From JAAYAO01 sp051133435 (GTDB lineage Bacteria; Actinomycetota; Actinomycetes; Propionibacteriales; Propionibacteriaceae): DNA of 64,000 nt. Below are positions 33,908-43,161 of the stretch, one piece after another (position 1 is the first letter of the stretch; each line of letters begins with the position of its first letter). The notes beneath the pieces were generated by a model. The model searched no databases, was not told the origin of the DNA, and was given only the letters and a program-made list of their open reading frames with translations. The DNA lies in assembly GCF_051133435.1 (NCBI RefSeq), contig NZ_JBPGNY010000001.1:744001-808000 (forward strand), written 5' to 3'. The position numbers and the translations under genes are program-made.

Positions 33908-35191
33908 TCAGAGCAGGTCGTGCAGCATGACCACTTCTTCGCGGTCGGGGCCGACGCCGATGCCGGAGATCCGGCAGTCGACGAGCTCTTCCAGGCGCCG
34001 GATGTAGGCCTGGGCGTTCTTCGGCAGGTCGGCGAAGGAACGTGCCGCGGAGATGTCCTCGGTCCAGCCGTCCAGGTACTCGTAGACCGGCTTGGCGTGG
34101 TGCACATCGGTCTGCGACCAGGGCAGCACGTCGGTGCGCTCCCCGTCGACGTCGTAGGCGACGCAGACCGGCAGCTTCTCCCAGCCGGACAGGATGTCGA
34201 GCTTGGTGATGAACAGGTCGGTCATCCCGTTGATCTTGGCGGCGGCCTCGACCACCAGGGCGTCGAACCAGCCGCATCGGCGGGGACGTCCGGTGGTGGT
34301 GCCGTACTCACCGCCGACATCGCGCAGCCGCTGGCCGTCGTCGTCGAACAGTTCGGTGGTGAACGGCCCCTCCCCCACCCGGGTGGTGTAGGCCTTGGCG
34401 ATGCCGACGATCCGGTCGATCCGGGTCGGGCCCACCCCGGCACCGGTCGAGGCGCCGGCGGCGATCGGGTTGGACGAGGTGACGTAGGGGTAGGTGCCGT
34501 GGTCGACATCGAGGTGGTGGGCCTGGGCGCCCTCGAAGAGCACCACTTCACCACGGTCGAGGGCATCGTTGAGCACCCGCGGCACGTCCTTGACCATCGG
34601 ACGGACCCGGTCGGCGAAGCCGAGCAGGTACTCGGTGGTCTCGTCGACGTTGATCTCGCGACGGTTGTACATCTTCACCAGCAGTTGGTTCTTCTGCTGC
34701 AGGGCGGCCTCGACCTTGGCGGCCAGGATGGTCTCGTCGAAGAGGTCCTGGATCCGCACCCCGATCCGGTTCACCTTGTCGGCGTAGGCGGGGCCCACGC
34801 CACGTCCGGTGGTGCCGATCTTGCGCTTGCCCAGGAACCGTTCGGTGACCTTGTCGATGGTCTGGTGGTAGGGCGCGATGATGTGCGCATTCGGCGAGAC
34901 GAGCAGCTTGGAGGTGTCCACGCCGCGTTCGGTGAGTTCGTCGATCTCCTTGAACAGCACGCTCAGGTCGACCACCACACCGTTGCCGATCACCGGGGTG
35001 GCGCCCTGATTCAGGATGCCCGAGGGCAGCAGGTGCAGGGCATATCGTTCGTCTCCCACCACGATGGTGTGGCCGGCATTGTTGCCGCCGGAGTAGCGAA
35101 CCACGTAGTCGACGCGGTCACCCAACTGGTCGGTTGCCTTGCCCTTGCCTTCGTCGCCCCACTGGGCGCCCACGACGATGATGCCTGGCAT
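33908..35191 (-). CDS. purA: Adenylosuccinate synthetase
   Basis: A 427-residue GTP-dependent enzyme that joins IMP and aspartate. It has the N-terminal VVGAQWGDEGKGKATD loop, RYSGGNNAGHT, the IGTTGRGVGPAYADK segment, and the STGAGVGPT motif. SD GGAAGGA lies 7 nt before the ATG. It is on its own transcript or with DUF3151 upstream. Confidence 0.97.
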   Translation of the reverse strand: MPGIIVVGAQWGDEGKGKATDQLGDRVDYVVRYSGGNNAGHTIVVGDERYALHLLPSGILNQGATPVIGNGVVVDLSVLFKEIDELTERGVDTSKLLVSPNAHIIAPYHQTIDKVTERFLGKRKIGTTGRGVGPAYADKVNRIGVRIQDLFDETILAAKVEAALQQKNQLLVKMYNRREINVDETTEYLLGFADRVRPMVKDVPRVLNDALDRGEVVLFEGAQAHHLDVDHGTYPYVTSSNPIAAGASTGAGVGPTRIDRIVGIAKAYTTRVGEGPFTTELFDDDGQRLRDVGGEYGTTTGRPRRCGWFDALVVEAAAKINGMTDLFITKLDILSGWEKLPVCVAYDVDGERTDVLPWSQTDVHHAKPVYEYLDGWTEDISAARSFADLPKNAQAYIRRLEELVDCRISGIGVGPDREEVVMLHDLL

Positions 35192-35251
35192 CTGCGGTCC
35201 TTCCGCGCTCGCTTCCCCGCGGCCTTCCGGCCCGGGGCGTACCGGCCCAGA

Positions 35252-35698
35252 CTACTCGCGTTCGTCTCCGGCCAGTTCCTGCCAGGCAGTTTCGGACGAG
35301 TCGCGCAGGAATTGGGAGCAGCGTTCGGCCTCGTCGTCCTCACCGAGCCGGCGGGCGGCCACCGCCAGGGCCCACAGGGCGCGCAGGAAACCCCGGTTGG
35401 GTTCGTGCTCCCAGGGCACCTGCCCCGAGCCCTTCCAGCCGGCCCGGCGCAGCGAGTCGAGCCCGCGGTGGTAGCCGGTGCGGGCGTAGGCGTAGGCGGC
35501 CACGTCGCTGTCGAGCTTGCCGGCCTTCAGCGAGGCCTCGGCCAGCAGCGCCCAGCACAGGCTGGAGGTCGGATGGGCCCGCACCACGTCGTAGAACTTC
35601 TCCTTGCCGGCACCTGCCAGTTCGGCGACCGCCGGATCCTCGGGCAGTTTCGTCGCCGGGGCGGCATCGGCGAGCAGATTGTGATGCGTCTCGGTCAT
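35252..35698 (-). CDS. DUF3151 family protein
   Basis: A 148-residue cytoplasmic protein of the actinobacterial DUF3151 family. The characteristic region is PTSSLCWALLAEASL, AYAYARTGYHRGLDSLRR, and WEHEPNRGFLRALWAL. The helical repeat look (TPR-like) suggests protein binding. It lies between fba and purA, a setting also seen in other actinobacteria. Function unknown. Confidence 0.85.
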   Translation of the reverse strand: MTETHHNLLADAAPATKLPEDPAVAELAGAGKEKFYDVVRAHPTSSLCWALLAEASLKAGKLDSDVAAYAYARTGYHRGLDSLRRAGWKGSGQVPWEHEPNRGFLRALWALAVAARRLGEDDEAERCSQFLRDSSETAWQELAGDERE

Positions 35699-35726
35699 GC
35701 CCGCAGCCTAGCGCTGCCGGGCAGGC

Positions 35727-35757
35727 AAAAGGGGGACGACAACGCGTGCCGTCCCCC
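35727..35757 (-). terminator. Rho-independent terminator of fba
   Basis: On the minus strand GGGGGACG (35750-35757) pairs with CGTCCCCC (35731-35738) around an 11-nt loop, followed by TTTTGCC. It lies 16 bp after the fba stop. Confidence 0.85.
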
Positions 35758-35772
35758 GTTGCCGAACCGGAT

Positions 35773-36792
35773 TCAGCCGGCCTTACCGGCCGAGCGCAGT
35801 TCCTCGCAGGCCTGCACCACCCGGGCGGCCATTCCGGCCTCGGCCGACTTGCCCCAGGCGCGCGGGTCGTAGGTCTTCTTGTTGCCGACCTCGCCGTCGA
35901 TCTTCAGCACCCCGTCGTAGTTCTTCATCATGTGTTCCACGACCGGACGGGTGAAGGCGTACTGGGTGTCGGTGTCGACGTTCATCTTCACCACGCCGTA
36001 GTCGACCGCGTCGCTGATCTCCTGCGGCGAGGAGCCGGAGCCGCCGTGGAAGACCAGGTCGAAGGGCTTGTCCTTGCCGTACTTGGCACCGACCGCGTCC
36101 TGGATTTCCTTCAGGACCTCCGGACGGAGCTTGACCGCGCCGGGCTTGTAGACGCCGTGCACGTTGCCGAAGGTCAGCGCGGCCATGTAGCGACCGTGCT
36201 CACCCAGGCCGAGGGCCTCGGCGGTGGCCATGCCGTCCTCGACGGTGGTGTAGAGCTTCTCGTTGATCTCGTTGGCGACGCCGTCCTCCTCGCCACCGAC
36301 GACGCCGATCTCCACCTCGAGGATCTGCTTGGCCTCGGTGGTCTTCTTCAGCAGTTCCTGGGCGATCTGCAGGTTCTCCTTGAGCTCGACAGCCGAGCCG
36401 TCCCACATGTGCGACTGGAACAGCGGCAGACCGCCGTTGCGCACCCGCTCCAGGGAGATGTCGATCAGCGGGTTGACGAAGCTGTCCAGCTTGTTCTTGG
36501 GGCAGTGGTCGGTGTGCAGCGCGATGTTGATCGGGTAGTTCTTCGCGACCTCGTGGGCATACTCCGCCAAGGCCACCGCACCGGAGACCATGTTCTTGAT
36601 GGTCGGGCCGGACAGGTACTCGCCGCCACCGGTCGAGACCTGGATGATGCCATCGGAGCCGGCTTCGGCGAACCCGGCCAGCGCGGCATTCAGCGTCTGG
36701 GACGACGAGACGTTGATCGCGGGGTAGGCGAAGGCATTGGCCTTGGCCCGGTCCAGCATCTCGGCGTAAACCTCGGGGGTTGCGATGGGCAT
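35773..36792 (-). CDS. fba: Class II fructose-bisphosphate aldolase
   Basis: A 339-residue zinc aldolase of glycolysis. The metal ligand region is ALHTDHCPKNKLD. It also has VEIGVVGGEEDGV, the YAALTFGNVHG-like AALTFGNVHGVYKPG and the VFHGGSGSSPQEI motif. Family length is normal. GAAAGG lies about 8 nt before the ATG. A strong terminator follows. Confidence 0.97.
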   Translation of the reverse strand: MPIATPEVYAEMLDRAKANAFAYPAINVSSSQTLNAALAGFAEAGSDGIIQVSTGGGEYLSGPTIKNMVSGAVALAEYAHEVAKNYPINIALHTDHCPKNKLDSFVNPLIDISLERVRNGGLPLFQSHMWDGSAVELKENLQIAQELLKKTTEAKQILEVEIGVVGGEEDGVANEINEKLYTTVEDGMATAEALGLGEHGRYMAALTFGNVHGVYKPGAVKLRPEVLKEIQDAVGAKYGKDKPFDLVFHGGSGSSPQEISDAVDYGVVKMNVDTDTQYAFTRPVVEHMMKNYDGVLKIDGEVGNKKTYDPRAWGKSAEAGMAARVVQACEELRSAGKAG

Positions 36793-36869
36793 GTGTGGGA
36801 CCTTTCAGTCAGGTGAGTCTTACCCGCTCAGTTTCTCACCCCACCTCCCGGCGCCGACGCCGGGGTACC

Positions 36870-37406
36870 TCAGTGGTCAATACCAGACAGGTCGATCGAT
36901 CCGACCCCGCCGGAGTACACCCGAACGGCCGAGTCGACGGTGGCCGGAAAGTTCGCCAAGTGCTCCACGCCCAGCACGATCGGCGGGCCCTCGTACGGGG
37001 TGATCACGTACTCCGGCCCGCGCAAGCGCCGGTCGCGGGTGGTGAAGGATTTCAGTTCCGCCCAGTCCACCCGCCGCCCGCCGGCGTGCAGACCCTCCCG
37101 GTCGATCACGATCGCCGGCCCGGGCTGAACCCGTTGGAAGTCCTGTCGTGCGATCAGGTACAGCACCACCGACACCGCGATGCTGATCAGGCTGATGCCG
37201 ACGAAGATTGCGGAGAAGACCCGTACCGAGCCCTCTTCGATCAGGTCGCGTTGCAGCAGCATCAGCACACCCAGGAAGACCAGGGTGAAGACCAGGGAGA
37301 TGATCGACGACCGGATTCCCTTGCGCCGGGCCTGCAAGCGGGCACGCACCAGCGCATCGGTGTGTTCGAACACCAAGTAGTCAACACCGGGCTGCATGTC
37401 GCCCAT
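36870..37406 (-). CDS. Small membrane protein with a PH-like (YcxB-type) C-terminal domain
   Basis: A 178-residue protein with two adjacent membrane helices (SIISLVFTLVFLGVLMLL and IFVGISLISIAVSVVLYLI) and a C-terminal soluble part. The latter (IVIDREGLHAGGRRVDWAEL, PEYVITPYEGPPIVL) has the look of YcxB-like or bacterial PH-domain proteins. No catalytic residue is apparent. It sits between fba and the GntR regulator. The name is tentative. Confidence 0.75.
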   Translation of the reverse strand: MGDMQPGVDYLVFEHTDALVRARLQARRKGIRSSIISLVFTLVFLGVLMLLQRDLIEEGSVRVFSAIFVGISLISIAVSVVLYLIARQDFQRVQPGPAIVIDREGLHAGGRRVDWAELKSFTTRDRRLRGPEYVITPYEGPPIVLGVEHLANFPATVDSAVRVYSGGVGSIDLSGIDH

Positions 37407-37436
37407 GGTAACGCCGTCGGCGTCAGCCCCACGAGC

Positions 37437-38198
37437 TCAGCCCAACGCGCCCCGCGGCGTGACGGCCATGTGGATGCGGTAGCGGTCACCGCGATACCAG
37501 GAGGTGGAGAACTCGATCACCTGATCGCCGGCCCGGGTCACCCGCTCCTGCACCAGCAGCGGCGCGCGGCGCGGCACCCCGAGGATCCGGGCGTGGTTGT
37601 GGTCGGCGGCATCGGCCCGCACGATCTGTTCACCGCTGGTGGCGACCACCCCGTAGACGGTGGCGAACACGTCGTAGAGAGCGCCGAGTTCGCGTTCCAG
37701 CAGGCCCGGGAAGAGCTTGGCCGGGTAGAAGCCGATCTCGTGGGCCATCGGGGTGCCGTCGGCCAGCCGCAGCCGGTCGACCCGAATCACCATCTGCCCG
37801 GTCGCCACCCCGAGCCGCTCGGCGACATCGGCCGGGGCCCCGACCTCGGCGGCCGAGAGCACCTTGGTGGCCGGGGACAGCCCACGGGCCCGCATCTCGC
37901 GGGAGAACGAGGTCAGGTGCAACCGGGAGTTGACCTGGGGGCCGGTGACATAGGTGCCCTTGCCCTGGATCCGTTCCAGCCGTCCCGATTCGACCAGGTC
38001 GGCGATCGCCTGGCGCACCGTCACCCGGCTCACGCCGAGGTCGTTGACCAGGGCACGTTCGGACGGGATCGCGTCACCAGGGCCGATCTCGGTGGCGATC
38101 ATCTCCTCCAACAGTGCCCGCACCTGGGCGCGTTTGGTGGGCACGCGTTCGGGGTTGCCGAGGAGTTCGGGGTCTCCCCCGGCCTGCTGCTGCGCCAC
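37437..38198 (-). CDS. GntR-family regulator (HutC/UTRA type)
   Basis: A 253-residue regulator. The winged helix covers AQVRALLEEMI to LERIQGKGTYVTG (about residues 15-85), with recognition helix SRVTVRQAIADL. A UTRA ligand-binding domain follows (SFSREMRARGLSP to YRIHMAVTPRG). Such proteins sense sugars or amino-sugar phosphates, histidine-pathway compounds and others. The likely start is the GTG at 38198 (VAQQQAGGDPE) with GAAGGGA upstream. No adjacent metabolic operon explains its ligand. Confidence 0.88.
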   Translation of the reverse strand: MAQQQAGGDPELLGNPERVPTKRAQVRALLEEMIATEIGPGDAIPSERALVNDLGVSRVTVRQAIADLVESGRLERIQGKGTYVTGPQVNSRLHLTSFSREMRARGLSPATKVLSAAEVGAPADVAERLGVATGQMVIRVDRLRLADGTPMAHEIGFYPAKLFPGLLERELGALYDVFATVYGVVATSGEQIVRADAADHNHARILGVPRRAPLLVQERVTRAGDQVIEFSTSWYRGDRYRIHMAVTPRGALG

Positions 38199-38259
38199 TG
38201 CCCGTCCCTTCCCCTGGGATATCTCCGAGCCAAGTATGGCCAACCCCGTTGCGGGCCCC

Positions 38260-38898
38260 TCACCGGGCCCAGCGGACGGCCCAGTGGTACATCGCGATCG
38301 CCGCCGCGGCACCCGCGTTGATCGACCGGGTGGAGCCGTACTGGCTGATCGCGACAATGCTCGCGCAGGCCCGTTGCACCTCCGCGGTCAGCCCCGGGCC
38401 CTCCGCCCCGAAGATCAGGCAGCACGATTGCGGCAGTTCGGTCTGTTCCAGGGGTACCGAGCCGGGCACATTGTCCACCCCGATCAGGGTGATCTCGCGC
38501 TCGGTCAGCCACGCCACGAAGGCGTCCACGTCGTGATGATGGTGCACGTGCAGGTAGCGGTCGGTGACCATCGCCCCGCGCCGGTTCCACCGACGCCGGC
38601 CCAGAATGTGCACCCCGGCCACGTTGAAGGCATTGGCGGTGCGCACGATCGAGCCGATGTTGAAGTCGTGCTCCCAGTTCTGGATCGCCACGTGCAGACC
38701 GTGCCGACGCCGATCCAGGTCGGCCACGATCGCCTCGACCGTCCAGTAGCGGTAGCGGTCGATCACATTGCGACGATCCCCGTGAGCCAGCAGTTCGGGG
38801 TCGTAGCGCGGGTCGGTGGGCGGCACCCCGGGCCAGGGCCCTACCCCGACCTCGCCTTGATCGGGCTCCGGTGTCGCCGGTTCGGCGTGGTCGTTCAC
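38260..38898 (-). CDS. SpoU/TrmH-family RNA 2'-O-methyltransferase
   Basis: A 212-residue SPOUT methyltransferase. Motif 1 is NWEHDFNIGSIVRTANAF, motif 2 LIFGAEGPGLT, and motif 3 SQYGSTRSINAGAAAAIAMY, all in order. It probably methylates a ribose in tRNA or rRNA. The first 45 residues are a polar extension. The GTG start overlaps the aldo-keto reductase stop (GTGA), so they form a pair. Confidence 0.9.
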   Translation of the reverse strand: MNDHAEPATPEPDQGEVGVGPWPGVPPTDPRYDPELLAHGDRRNVIDRYRYWTVEAIVADLDRRRHGLHVAIQNWEHDFNIGSIVRTANAFNVAGVHILGRRRWNRRGAMVTDRYLHVHHHHDVDAFVAWLTEREITLIGVDNVPGSVPLEQTELPQSCCLIFGAEGPGLTAEVQRACASIVAISQYGSTRSINAGAAAAIAMYHWAVRWAR

Positions 38899-39851
38899 TG
38901 CCCGCCGGTGAGTTCCATGATGTCGGTCAGTTCCTCCCCGGACGGCACCCACAGACCCGCCGCAACATTGCCGGTGATCTGCTCCACCTTGGTGGCACCG
39001 GCAATCACCGAGGCCACCGTCGGCATCGCGGCCAGCCCGCCCATCGCCACCTGCAGCAGGGAGAGGTCGCGCTCGTCGGCCCACCGGGACAGGGCCTCGA
39101 TGGTGTCGAAATCGGCAGCGTCCAGCGCGTTGCCCTTGGCCAGCCGGGTGCCGTCGGGTGCGGGCTTGCCACGCTCGTACTTGCCGGTCAGCAACCCCGA
39201 GGCCAACGGGAAGAAGGGCAACAACCCGGCCCCAATGTGCTCCAGGGCGGGAACCACTTCGTTCTCGACCCCGCGCTTCAGCCAGGAGTACTCGTTCTGC
39301 GCCGAGATGAACGGTTCCAGGTCGCGGCTGCGAGCCGCCCAGTCGGCGTCCACGATCTGCCAGCCGCTGAAGTTGGACGAGCCGAGGTAGCGCACCTTGC
39401 CCTCGCGCACCAGATCGTCCAGTACCGCCAGAGTTTCCTCGATCGGGGTGTACGGGTCGGGTTTGTGCATCTGGTACAGGTCGATGTAGTCGGTGTCGAG
39501 TCGGCGCAGGCTGGCCTCGACGGCCTTGCGGACGTAGCGGCGCGATCCGCGCACACCCCAGTCGGGTCCGTTCGCCCCACCCATATCCATGCCGAACTTG
39601 GTCGCCACGATCACATCGTCACGACGCGAGCCGAGGGCCTTGCCCAACAGACGTTCGGATTCTCCGCCGGAGTAGATGTCGGCGGTGTCGAACAGGGTGA
39701 TGCCGGCATCGAGTGCCGCACCCACCACCGCGTCCACCGCCGCGGAGTCCATCCGGGCACCGAAGTTGTTGGTGCCCAGGCCGACGGTGGACACCGTCAG
39801 GCCGGAGGTGCCGAGTTGCTGATAGGTCATGTCTTGGGTCGCCGCTGTCAT
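38895..39851 (-). CDS. Aldo/keto reductase
   Basis: A 318-residue NADPH-dependent reductase with an eight-stranded barrel. It shows LGLGTNNFGARM, the catalytic Asp-Tyr pair in DTADIYSGGESERLLGKAL, then VATKFG and the GSSNFSGWQI strand. ATG 39851 is 7 nt after a TACAGT -10-like box and lacks a ribosome-binding site, so the transcript may be leaderless; ATG 39830 is an alternative. Confidence 0.92.
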   Translation of the reverse strand: MTAATQDMTYQQLGTSGLTVSTVGLGTNNFGARMDSAAVDAVVGAALDAGITLFDTADIYSGGESERLLGKALGSRRDDVIVATKFGMDMGGANGPDWGVRGSRRYVRKAVEASLRRLDTDYIDLYQMHKPDPYTPIEETLAVLDDLVREGKVRYLGSSNFSGWQIVDADWAARSRDLEPFISAQNEYSWLKRGVENEVVPALEHIGAGLLPFFPLASGLLTGKYERGKPAPDGTRLAKGNALDAADFDTIEALSRWADERDLSLLQVAMGGLAAMPTVASVIAGATKVEQITGNVAAGLWVPSGEELTDIMELTGGQ

Positions 39852-39864
39852 GCTCGTCACTGTA
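39852..39864 (-). promoter_or_regulatory. Putative leaderless promoter of the aldo/keto reductase gene
   Basis: TACAGT on the minus strand (39859-39864) ends 7 nt before the ATG at 39851. The 37-bp gap to the divergent gene leaves room only for very short leaders. Confidence 0.35.
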
Positions 39865-39888
39865 GCCGCGCCGTGCGACACTTGTCGG

Positions 39889-40269
39889 GTGAGCCAGCCC
39901 GACCTGCCCGAGCGCCCTGCGCGATCGGAAGCCGACTTCGATCGGGAGGACATTCAGGCCCTGATCGAAACCCGTCGCGAACTCGGCGCGGAGATGGAAC
40001 CGGCCCTGATCGATTCCTTCGTGACCCGAATCGAAGAGGCCGCCGAGCAGCGCGCCCGGGCCCAGTACGAGATCGAACTGCGCCGCAGCTCCGCGATCAA
40101 CAAGGCCCGTCATGCACAGTTGGCCCTGGCGATCGTCTCCCTGGCGTTGGCAATTCCACTCACCGCGATCGGGGCGGATTCGCTCGGCATGTACGGCCTG
40201 GTGTTCACCTGGGCCGGCATCGTGGCGGTCAATTTCGCGATGGCTCTGCGCCGCCCACCGCAACCCTGA
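39889..40269 (+). CDS. Small membrane protein of unknown function
   Basis: A 126-residue protein. The N-terminal 80 residues are charged and helical (EADFDREDIQALIETRRELG, EEAAEQRARAQYEIELRR). Two membrane helices follow (LALAIVSLALAIPLTAIGA and YGLVFTWAGIVAVNFAMAL). The layout resembles small actinobacterial integral-membrane proteins with no assigned role. The GTG start has no clear ribosome-binding site. It is divergent from the reductase gene and 37 bp before another membrane protein gene. Confidence 0.75.
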   Translation: MSQPDLPERPARSEADFDREDIQALIETRRELGAEMEPALIDSFVTRIEEAAEQRARAQYEIELRRSSAINKARHAQLALAIVSLALAIPLTAIGADSLGMYGLVFTWAGIVAVNFAMALRRPPQP

Positions 40270-40306
40270 GCTTTCGTCCGGCCCCGCACCCGGCGATGAT
40301 GTCGCC

Positions 40307-40930
40307 ATGCGGTTCTATGCGCGGTTCTCCTGGCGGCTGATCGGACAAGTGGTCGGTGACCTCTTCGTACTCGTCTGGCTGTGGGCCTGGTGGCTGACCG
40401 GACGGGCGATCGACGAGGTGATCCGGGTACTGGCCGAACCGGCCCGGCGCACCCAGCAATTGGCCGGCGATCTGCAGCGACAGAGCAACGAGGCGGCCAA
40501 CCAGGCCGAACAGGTGCCGGTGGTCGGGGAACACCTCGGCAAACCGTTCAACGAGATGGCCGAGACCATCGGCCAACTGGCCACCTCGGCCGGTGAGCAG
40601 GTCGACCAGATCGAGTTCGTCGCCTCGGTCACCGGCTGGGTGGTGTTTCTGATTCCCGCCCTGTTGGCGCTGCTGATCTGGCTGCCGCGGCGGATCGCCT
40701 TCGCCACCCGCACCCGCGAGGTACTGACCCTGGCCGGCACCCCGTCGGGAACCGATCTGCTGGCCCTGCGGGCCCTGGCGAATCAGCCGCTGGCCACTCT
40801 GCGCACGGTCTCGGACGACCCGGTCGCCGATTGGCGTGCCGGGGACGAACAGGTCACCGGTCGGCTGGCCGAACTGGAGTTGATCAGTGCCGGGGTGAAC
40901 CCGCCGAAACAGCGGAGCGTCGGCCGTTGA
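40307..40930 (+). CDS. Membrane protein of unknown function with a coiled central domain
   Basis: A 207-residue protein. One N-terminal helix (VVGDLFVLVWLWAWWL) and one central helix (VTGWVVFLIPALLALLIWL) flank an Ala/Gln/Glu-rich segment (RRTQQLAGDLQRQSNEA) likely to form a coiled coil outside or at the membrane. The C-terminal 60 residues are cytoplasmic-looking. No family was recognised. Its last 47 bp overlap the convergent DUF418 gene. Confidence 0.78.
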   Translation: MRFYARFSWRLIGQVVGDLFVLVWLWAWWLTGRAIDEVIRVLAEPARRTQQLAGDLQRQSNEAANQAEQVPVVGEHLGKPFNEMAETIGQLATSAGEQVDQIEFVASVTGWVVFLIPALLALLIWLPRRIAFATRTREVLTLAGTPSGTDLLALRALANQPLATLRTVSDDPVADWRAGDEQVTGRLAELELISAGVNPPKQRSVGR

Positions 40931-42176
40931 TCATCCACCGGTGCAGGGTTTCGGCCGGGCCGCGTTTACCCGCCCGGGCCAGCAGCCAGGCCCCGATCAG
41001 GGACACGAACCAGACCCCGGCGGCGAGCAGGGAGCCGGTGGCGATCCCGAGCCGTCCGGCCAAGCCGAGGGTGACCGGCGGCAGCAGCGCGAAGAACACC
41101 ACCGACTGGAAGAGATAGCCGCTCAGCGAACGTGCGCCGAGAGCCTGCAGCATCTGCACCGGTAACGGGATCGGCCGCGTCGGCCCGCCTGCGCGGGGCT
41201 GCCAACGGCGACAGGCCAGGGTGATCAGCGCGATCGTGGCCAGACCACCGGGCAGGCCGGTGATCAGCGACAGGCCGATCGGTGACATCAGCCACGGCTG
41301 CTCCCCCAGCACCCCCATCGTCATCAGACCCACCGGCAACCCGCCGAGGATCGACACCGCAATACCGCCGTAGCCGATGATCCGCAGCAGGCGCAGGTGT
41401 TGGTCCGGGTCGTTCAGCAGCCAGCGTCGGCCGGCCACGAAGCCGATCAGCATCACCGGGGCGAAGGTGATGCCCTGAAAGAGGAATCCGCCCAATGCGG
41501 TGCCGAACAGGGCGAGCAGCCCGGTCAGCAGCTTCATCGGGTAACTGCTCTCGACCAGACTGAAGGCGGAGTCGTTGGTGATCGCGTCGTTGATCATCGT
41601 CAGCGCCTCGGGGTACGAGGCCCGGAGCCACAGTTCGCCGGCGAAGAGAGCCAACACCCCGGCGGCGACCACCGCGTAAATGATGATCGCCAGGCGCAAC
41701 AGGGTCTTGTCGGACGTGCGCAGGAAGAGCAGGGCGATCATGGAGGCGATCAGGCCGTAGGCGACCAGCACATCGCCGACGAAGATGAAGACCATGTGCA
41801 CCGCACCGATCGCGGCCAACATCAGGTAGCGCTTCAGCAGCCGCCCGCGGGCTTGGCCGAAGGGAGTGCCGCGCCGGGCGTCCCGGGTCAACAACAGGCC
41901 CAGGCCGTAGGTGAGCAGGGCCGAGAACATCGGCAGGCCGCGCTGGTGGACGAACATCGCGTTGAACACCCCGACCACCACATCGGCGGTGTTCTGCGGG
42001 ACGGCTCCGAAGGGCCCGGCCGGGCCGCCGCCGAACATCAACCAGGCGACGGTCACATTGGCGATGGCGATGCCCAACAGCACCAAGCCCCGGCTCACGT
42101 CCGGGGCGAGGATGCGGTTCTCTGGGACAGCGGCCGGCGGAGCGGACTGCTCCACCGGCTGCGGTTGATCACTCAC
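40884..42176 (-). CDS. DUF418 family membrane protein
   Basis: A 430-residue protein with about ten membrane helices. The start (PDVSRGLVLLGIAIANV) and the end (LGARSLSGYLFQSVVFFAL, then KRGPAETLHRWM) are characteristic of DUF418/YeiB-like proteins, relatives of acyltransferase-3 enzymes. The substrate and function are unknown. It overlaps lemA by 4 nt (ATGA) and overlaps the convergent gene at its 3' end. Confidence 0.88.
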   Translation of the reverse strand: MSDQPQPVEQSAPPAAVPENRILAPDVSRGLVLLGIAIANVTVAWLMFGGGPAGPFGAVPQNTADVVVGVFNAMFVHQRGLPMFSALLTYGLGLLLTRDARRGTPFGQARGRLLKRYLMLAAIGAVHMVFIFVGDVLVAYGLIASMIALLFLRTSDKTLLRLAIIIYAVVAAGVLALFAGELWLRASYPEALTMINDAITNDSAFSLVESSYPMKLLTGLLALFGTALGGFLFQGITFAPVMLIGFVAGRRWLLNDPDQHLRLLRIIGYGGIAVSILGGLPVGLMTMGVLGEQPWLMSPIGLSLITGLPGGLATIALITLACRRWQPRAGGPTRPIPLPVQMLQALGARSLSGYLFQSVVFFALLPPVTLGLAGRLGIATGSLLAAGVWFVSLIGAWLLARAGKRGPAETLHRWMINGRRSAVSAGSPRH

Positions 42177-43006
42177 TGCTGGGGCGGCTGATAGCCCTGG
42201 CCGTACTGCTGCTGACCGTACTGCTGCTGGCCGTACTGCTGTTGGCCGTACTGCTGCTGCGGATTCGGCTGCTCGGAGTACTGGGGGTCGGCGTACTGGG
42301 GCTGCTGGACGGGCTGCCCGGGCTGCTGCACACCCGGCTGCGGAAAGCCGCCGGTGGACTGCTGCTGCGGCAACGCGGCGGGCTGATCGCTCGTGGTTTC
42401 GCCGGGACGGTAGGCGAGCTCACCGAAGTTGACCCCGGGGGCCTGCCGCACGGCCTGGTCGCGCACCTCGAAGTAGGTGGCCTTCTCGAACTTGAACATG
42501 TTCGCGATGATGTTCGAGGGCACCGACTCGACCTTGGTGTTGTAGTTGCGCACGTTGGCGTTGTAGAAGCGTCGGCCGGCCGCGATCCGGTCTTCGGTCT
42601 CGGTGAGTTGCTTCTGCAGTTCCAGGAAGTTCACATTGCTGCGCAGTTGCGGGTAGGCCTCCACGCTCACCATCAGGTTGCGCACGGCACCGGAGAGCTG
42701 ACCTTCGATGTCGGCCCGCTGCTGGCTGGGCATCGACTCGCCCTGATGGGCCATCGAGGCGGCCTGATTGCGCAACCGGGTGATGTCCTCGAGGGTGTTG
42801 CGCTCATGGGCGGCAACCGCACGGACGGTTTCGACCAGGTTGGGAATCAACTCGTAGCGCCGGTTCAGTTCCACATCGATCTGGCGCCAGGACTCCTGAA
42901 TCAGGTTGCGGGCCTTGACGAACCCGTTGTACATCGACAGCGCCGCAATGCCGAAGATCAGTACCAGGACGACCAGAATGACGAGAATGATTCCGAAGGC
43001 TTCCAT
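42173..43006 (-). CDS. LemA family protein with a glutamine-rich tail
   Basis: A 277-residue protein with an N-terminal membrane anchor (FGIILVILVVLVLIFGIAAL) and the LemA helical domain (YNGFVKARNLIQESWRQIDV, RRYELIPNLVETVR, YPQLRSN, FYNANVRNYN). After about residue 195 the sequence becomes Pro/Gln-rich and ends in four QQYGQ-type repeats encoded by 15-bp tandem repeats. LemA proteins are membrane proteins of unclear function; the tail is not part of the family core and may be disordered. Confidence 0.9.
   Translation of the reverse strand: MEAFGIILVILVVLVLIFGIAALSMYNGFVKARNLIQESWRQIDVELNRRYELIPNLVETVRAVAAHERNTLEDITRLRNQAASMAHQGESMPSQQRADIEGQLSGAVRNLMVSVEAYPQLRSNVNFLELQKQLTETEDRIAAGRRFYNANVRNYNTKVESVPSNIIANMFKFEKATYFEVRDQAVRQAPGVNFGELAYRPGETTSDQPAALPQQQSTGGFPQPGVQQPGQPVQQPQYADPQYSEQPNPQQQYGQQQYGQQQYGQQQYGQGYQPPQQ
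42201..42260. repeat. Four 15-bp tandem repeats in the lemA 3' end
   Basis: Four consecutive 15-bp units beginning CCGTACTGCTG, with one or two changes at the end of each, encode the repeated QQYGQ stretch. The copy number may vary between strains. Confidence 0.9.
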
Positions 43007-43161
43007 CAGGCTCCTCAGCTACGGGTTCGGGTGGTGCTGGATGTCCAGCCTAACCAGTCGGGCGAAAGGGTAGCGGCCGATCGGTCCGGATGGCAGCCGA
43101 GTGGCGATATCACCATTACCATGCAGGCTAGCCAACCGTCTGCCCCCGAGGATCACACGTC

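Noticed and set aside
33739..34107. Complete 122-residue gene between purA and purD
   Set aside because: The N-terminal half is a shadow of purA; only the C-terminal 45-55 residues look like real, decayed coding sequence.
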